From NCBI GenBank assembly GCA_963550755.1, contig CAUVDV010000157.1, positions 1 through 5,245 on the forward strand: a DNA stretch of 5,245 nucleotides, given 5' to 3'. This stretch comes from W11650 sp963550755 (GTDB lineage: Bacteria; Bacillota; Clostridia; Lachnospirales; Vallitaleaceae). The translations under genes were made by a program, and so were the position numbers. The notes below the pieces were generated by a model. It was given only the letters and a program-made list of their open reading frames with translations, searched no databases and was not told the origin of the DNA. Shown piece by piece: positions 4,848 through 5,245 of the stretch (positions within the stretch are counted from its first letter, which is position 1; every line of letters begins with the position of its first letter).

Positions 4848-5245
4848 TCGTCATTCATGACCGAAACAACTTTTTTCCACATCTGCTTTTCTTCTTCCGT
4901 CCACGACTCATGCTGATTTTGATAGTCGTTTTTCCGCTTGATTTCCGCTAACACCTCTACCATGTATCGGTATTTCTTTTGGTTAATTCGAATCAGCTTC
5001 TCCGCCAGCGCCGGTTTCCATCGGTACTTGGCCAGCAATAGCGCCGTATGAGCGGCACACAGCAGCCCGCCCTGCTCATATTTGGCGGTAAAAGTTTCAT
5101 CTGCCAGACCCTCAGCCATGACCGCAACATAGCTTGTTTCACCGGTTCGGGCATTGTCACAAAAAAGGCAGTCCGTCCGCCCGGAATAGGCCTGTAGTTT
5201 TTTGGGCTTACCGGCTGCAATTTCAGCAGAAAGCTGCTCCAAAAA
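4829..5245 (-). CDS. Small Cys/His protein, DUF6062-like, N-terminus outside window
   Basis: The minus-strand frame is open from the window edge (139 codons) and ends with TAG at 4831-4829. The TTG at 5242 that could serve as a start has no visible ribosome binding site, and the frame continues upstream, so I treat the gene as 5'-partial. A CLFC motif (C26, C29 of the fragment) is followed 34 residues later by C63 and H66 in GGLLCAAH. The spacing Cys-x2-Cys ... Gly-x2-Cys-x2-His recalls the DUF6062 family of Bacillota, which has a CPxC knuckle followed by a GFCxxH motif and a helical C-terminus. Here the C-terminal part (about 67-139) is charged and helical, rich in Lys, Glu and Gln, without membrane segments. 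Metal binding, probably zinc, is inferred. The function of the family is unknown to me. It converges on the padR operon, so it is a separate transcription unit. Confidence 0.65.
   Translation of the reverse strand, partial: FLEQLSAEIAAGKPKKLQAYSGRTDCLFCDNARTGETSYVAVMAEGLADETFTAKYEQGGLLCAAHTALLLAKYRWKPALAEKLIRINQKKYRYMVEVLAEIKRKNDYQNQHESWTEEEKQMWKKVVSVMNDEAGIRK

Overview
The window looks like chromosomal DNA from a member of the Bacillota (Firmicutes), GC roughly in the high 40s. The reasons are strong AAGGAGG-type ribosome binding sites, near-consensus sigma-A promoters with 17-bp spacers, AT-rich intergenic DNA, and a PadR/permease-prefix (HAAS, DUF1700-like) gene pair typical of that phylum. 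No genus can be named from the sequence. No CRISPR array, tRNA, rRNA, transposase or phage gene is visible.

Left part (1-3283): a nucleoside-catabolism locus. A DeoR-family repressor (minus strand, C-terminus outside the window) is divergent from a PNP/UDP-family nucleoside phosphorylase. An MTA/SAH-type aminohydrolase follows on the plus strand. The 363-bp divergent region holds a promoter for each direction, repeated TGTTGA boxes and a perfect 7-bp inverted repeat beside the phosphorylase -35. The two enzymes are separated by 255 bp that contain an imperfect ~72-bp tandem duplication and no clear terminator. The likely logic is deamination of an adenine nucleoside (adenosine, 5'-deoxyadenosine, MTA or SAH), then phosphorolysis of the inosine-type product to hypoxanthine and a sugar 1-phosphate, which would suit a DeoR-type sensor. 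The phosphorylase lacks the uracil-recognising Gln and Arg of classical uridine phosphorylase, which fits this idea but does not prove it.

Middle (3284-3711): 428 bp with no convincing gene. About 3448-3605 is a GC-rich, hairpin-rich island in AT-rich surroundings. It is open in one frame on each strand, but both short frames start with TTG and resemble no family I know. It may be a dispersed repeat or a structured RNA. It ends just before a strong promoter embedded in a 12-bp perfect inverted repeat.

Right part (3712-5245): a two-gene operon of a PadR-family repressor and a translationally coupled four-helix membrane protein with an N-terminal permease-prefix (HAAS-like) domain, probably autoregulated through the inverted repeat. 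A hairpin at 4820-4847 ends the operon and also covers the last codons of a convergent minus-strand gene. That gene encodes a small Cys/His protein resembling DUF6062, with its N-terminus outside the window.

No clearly new system is present. The points most worth checking are the phosphorylase specificity, the structured island, the PadR operator and the tandem duplication.
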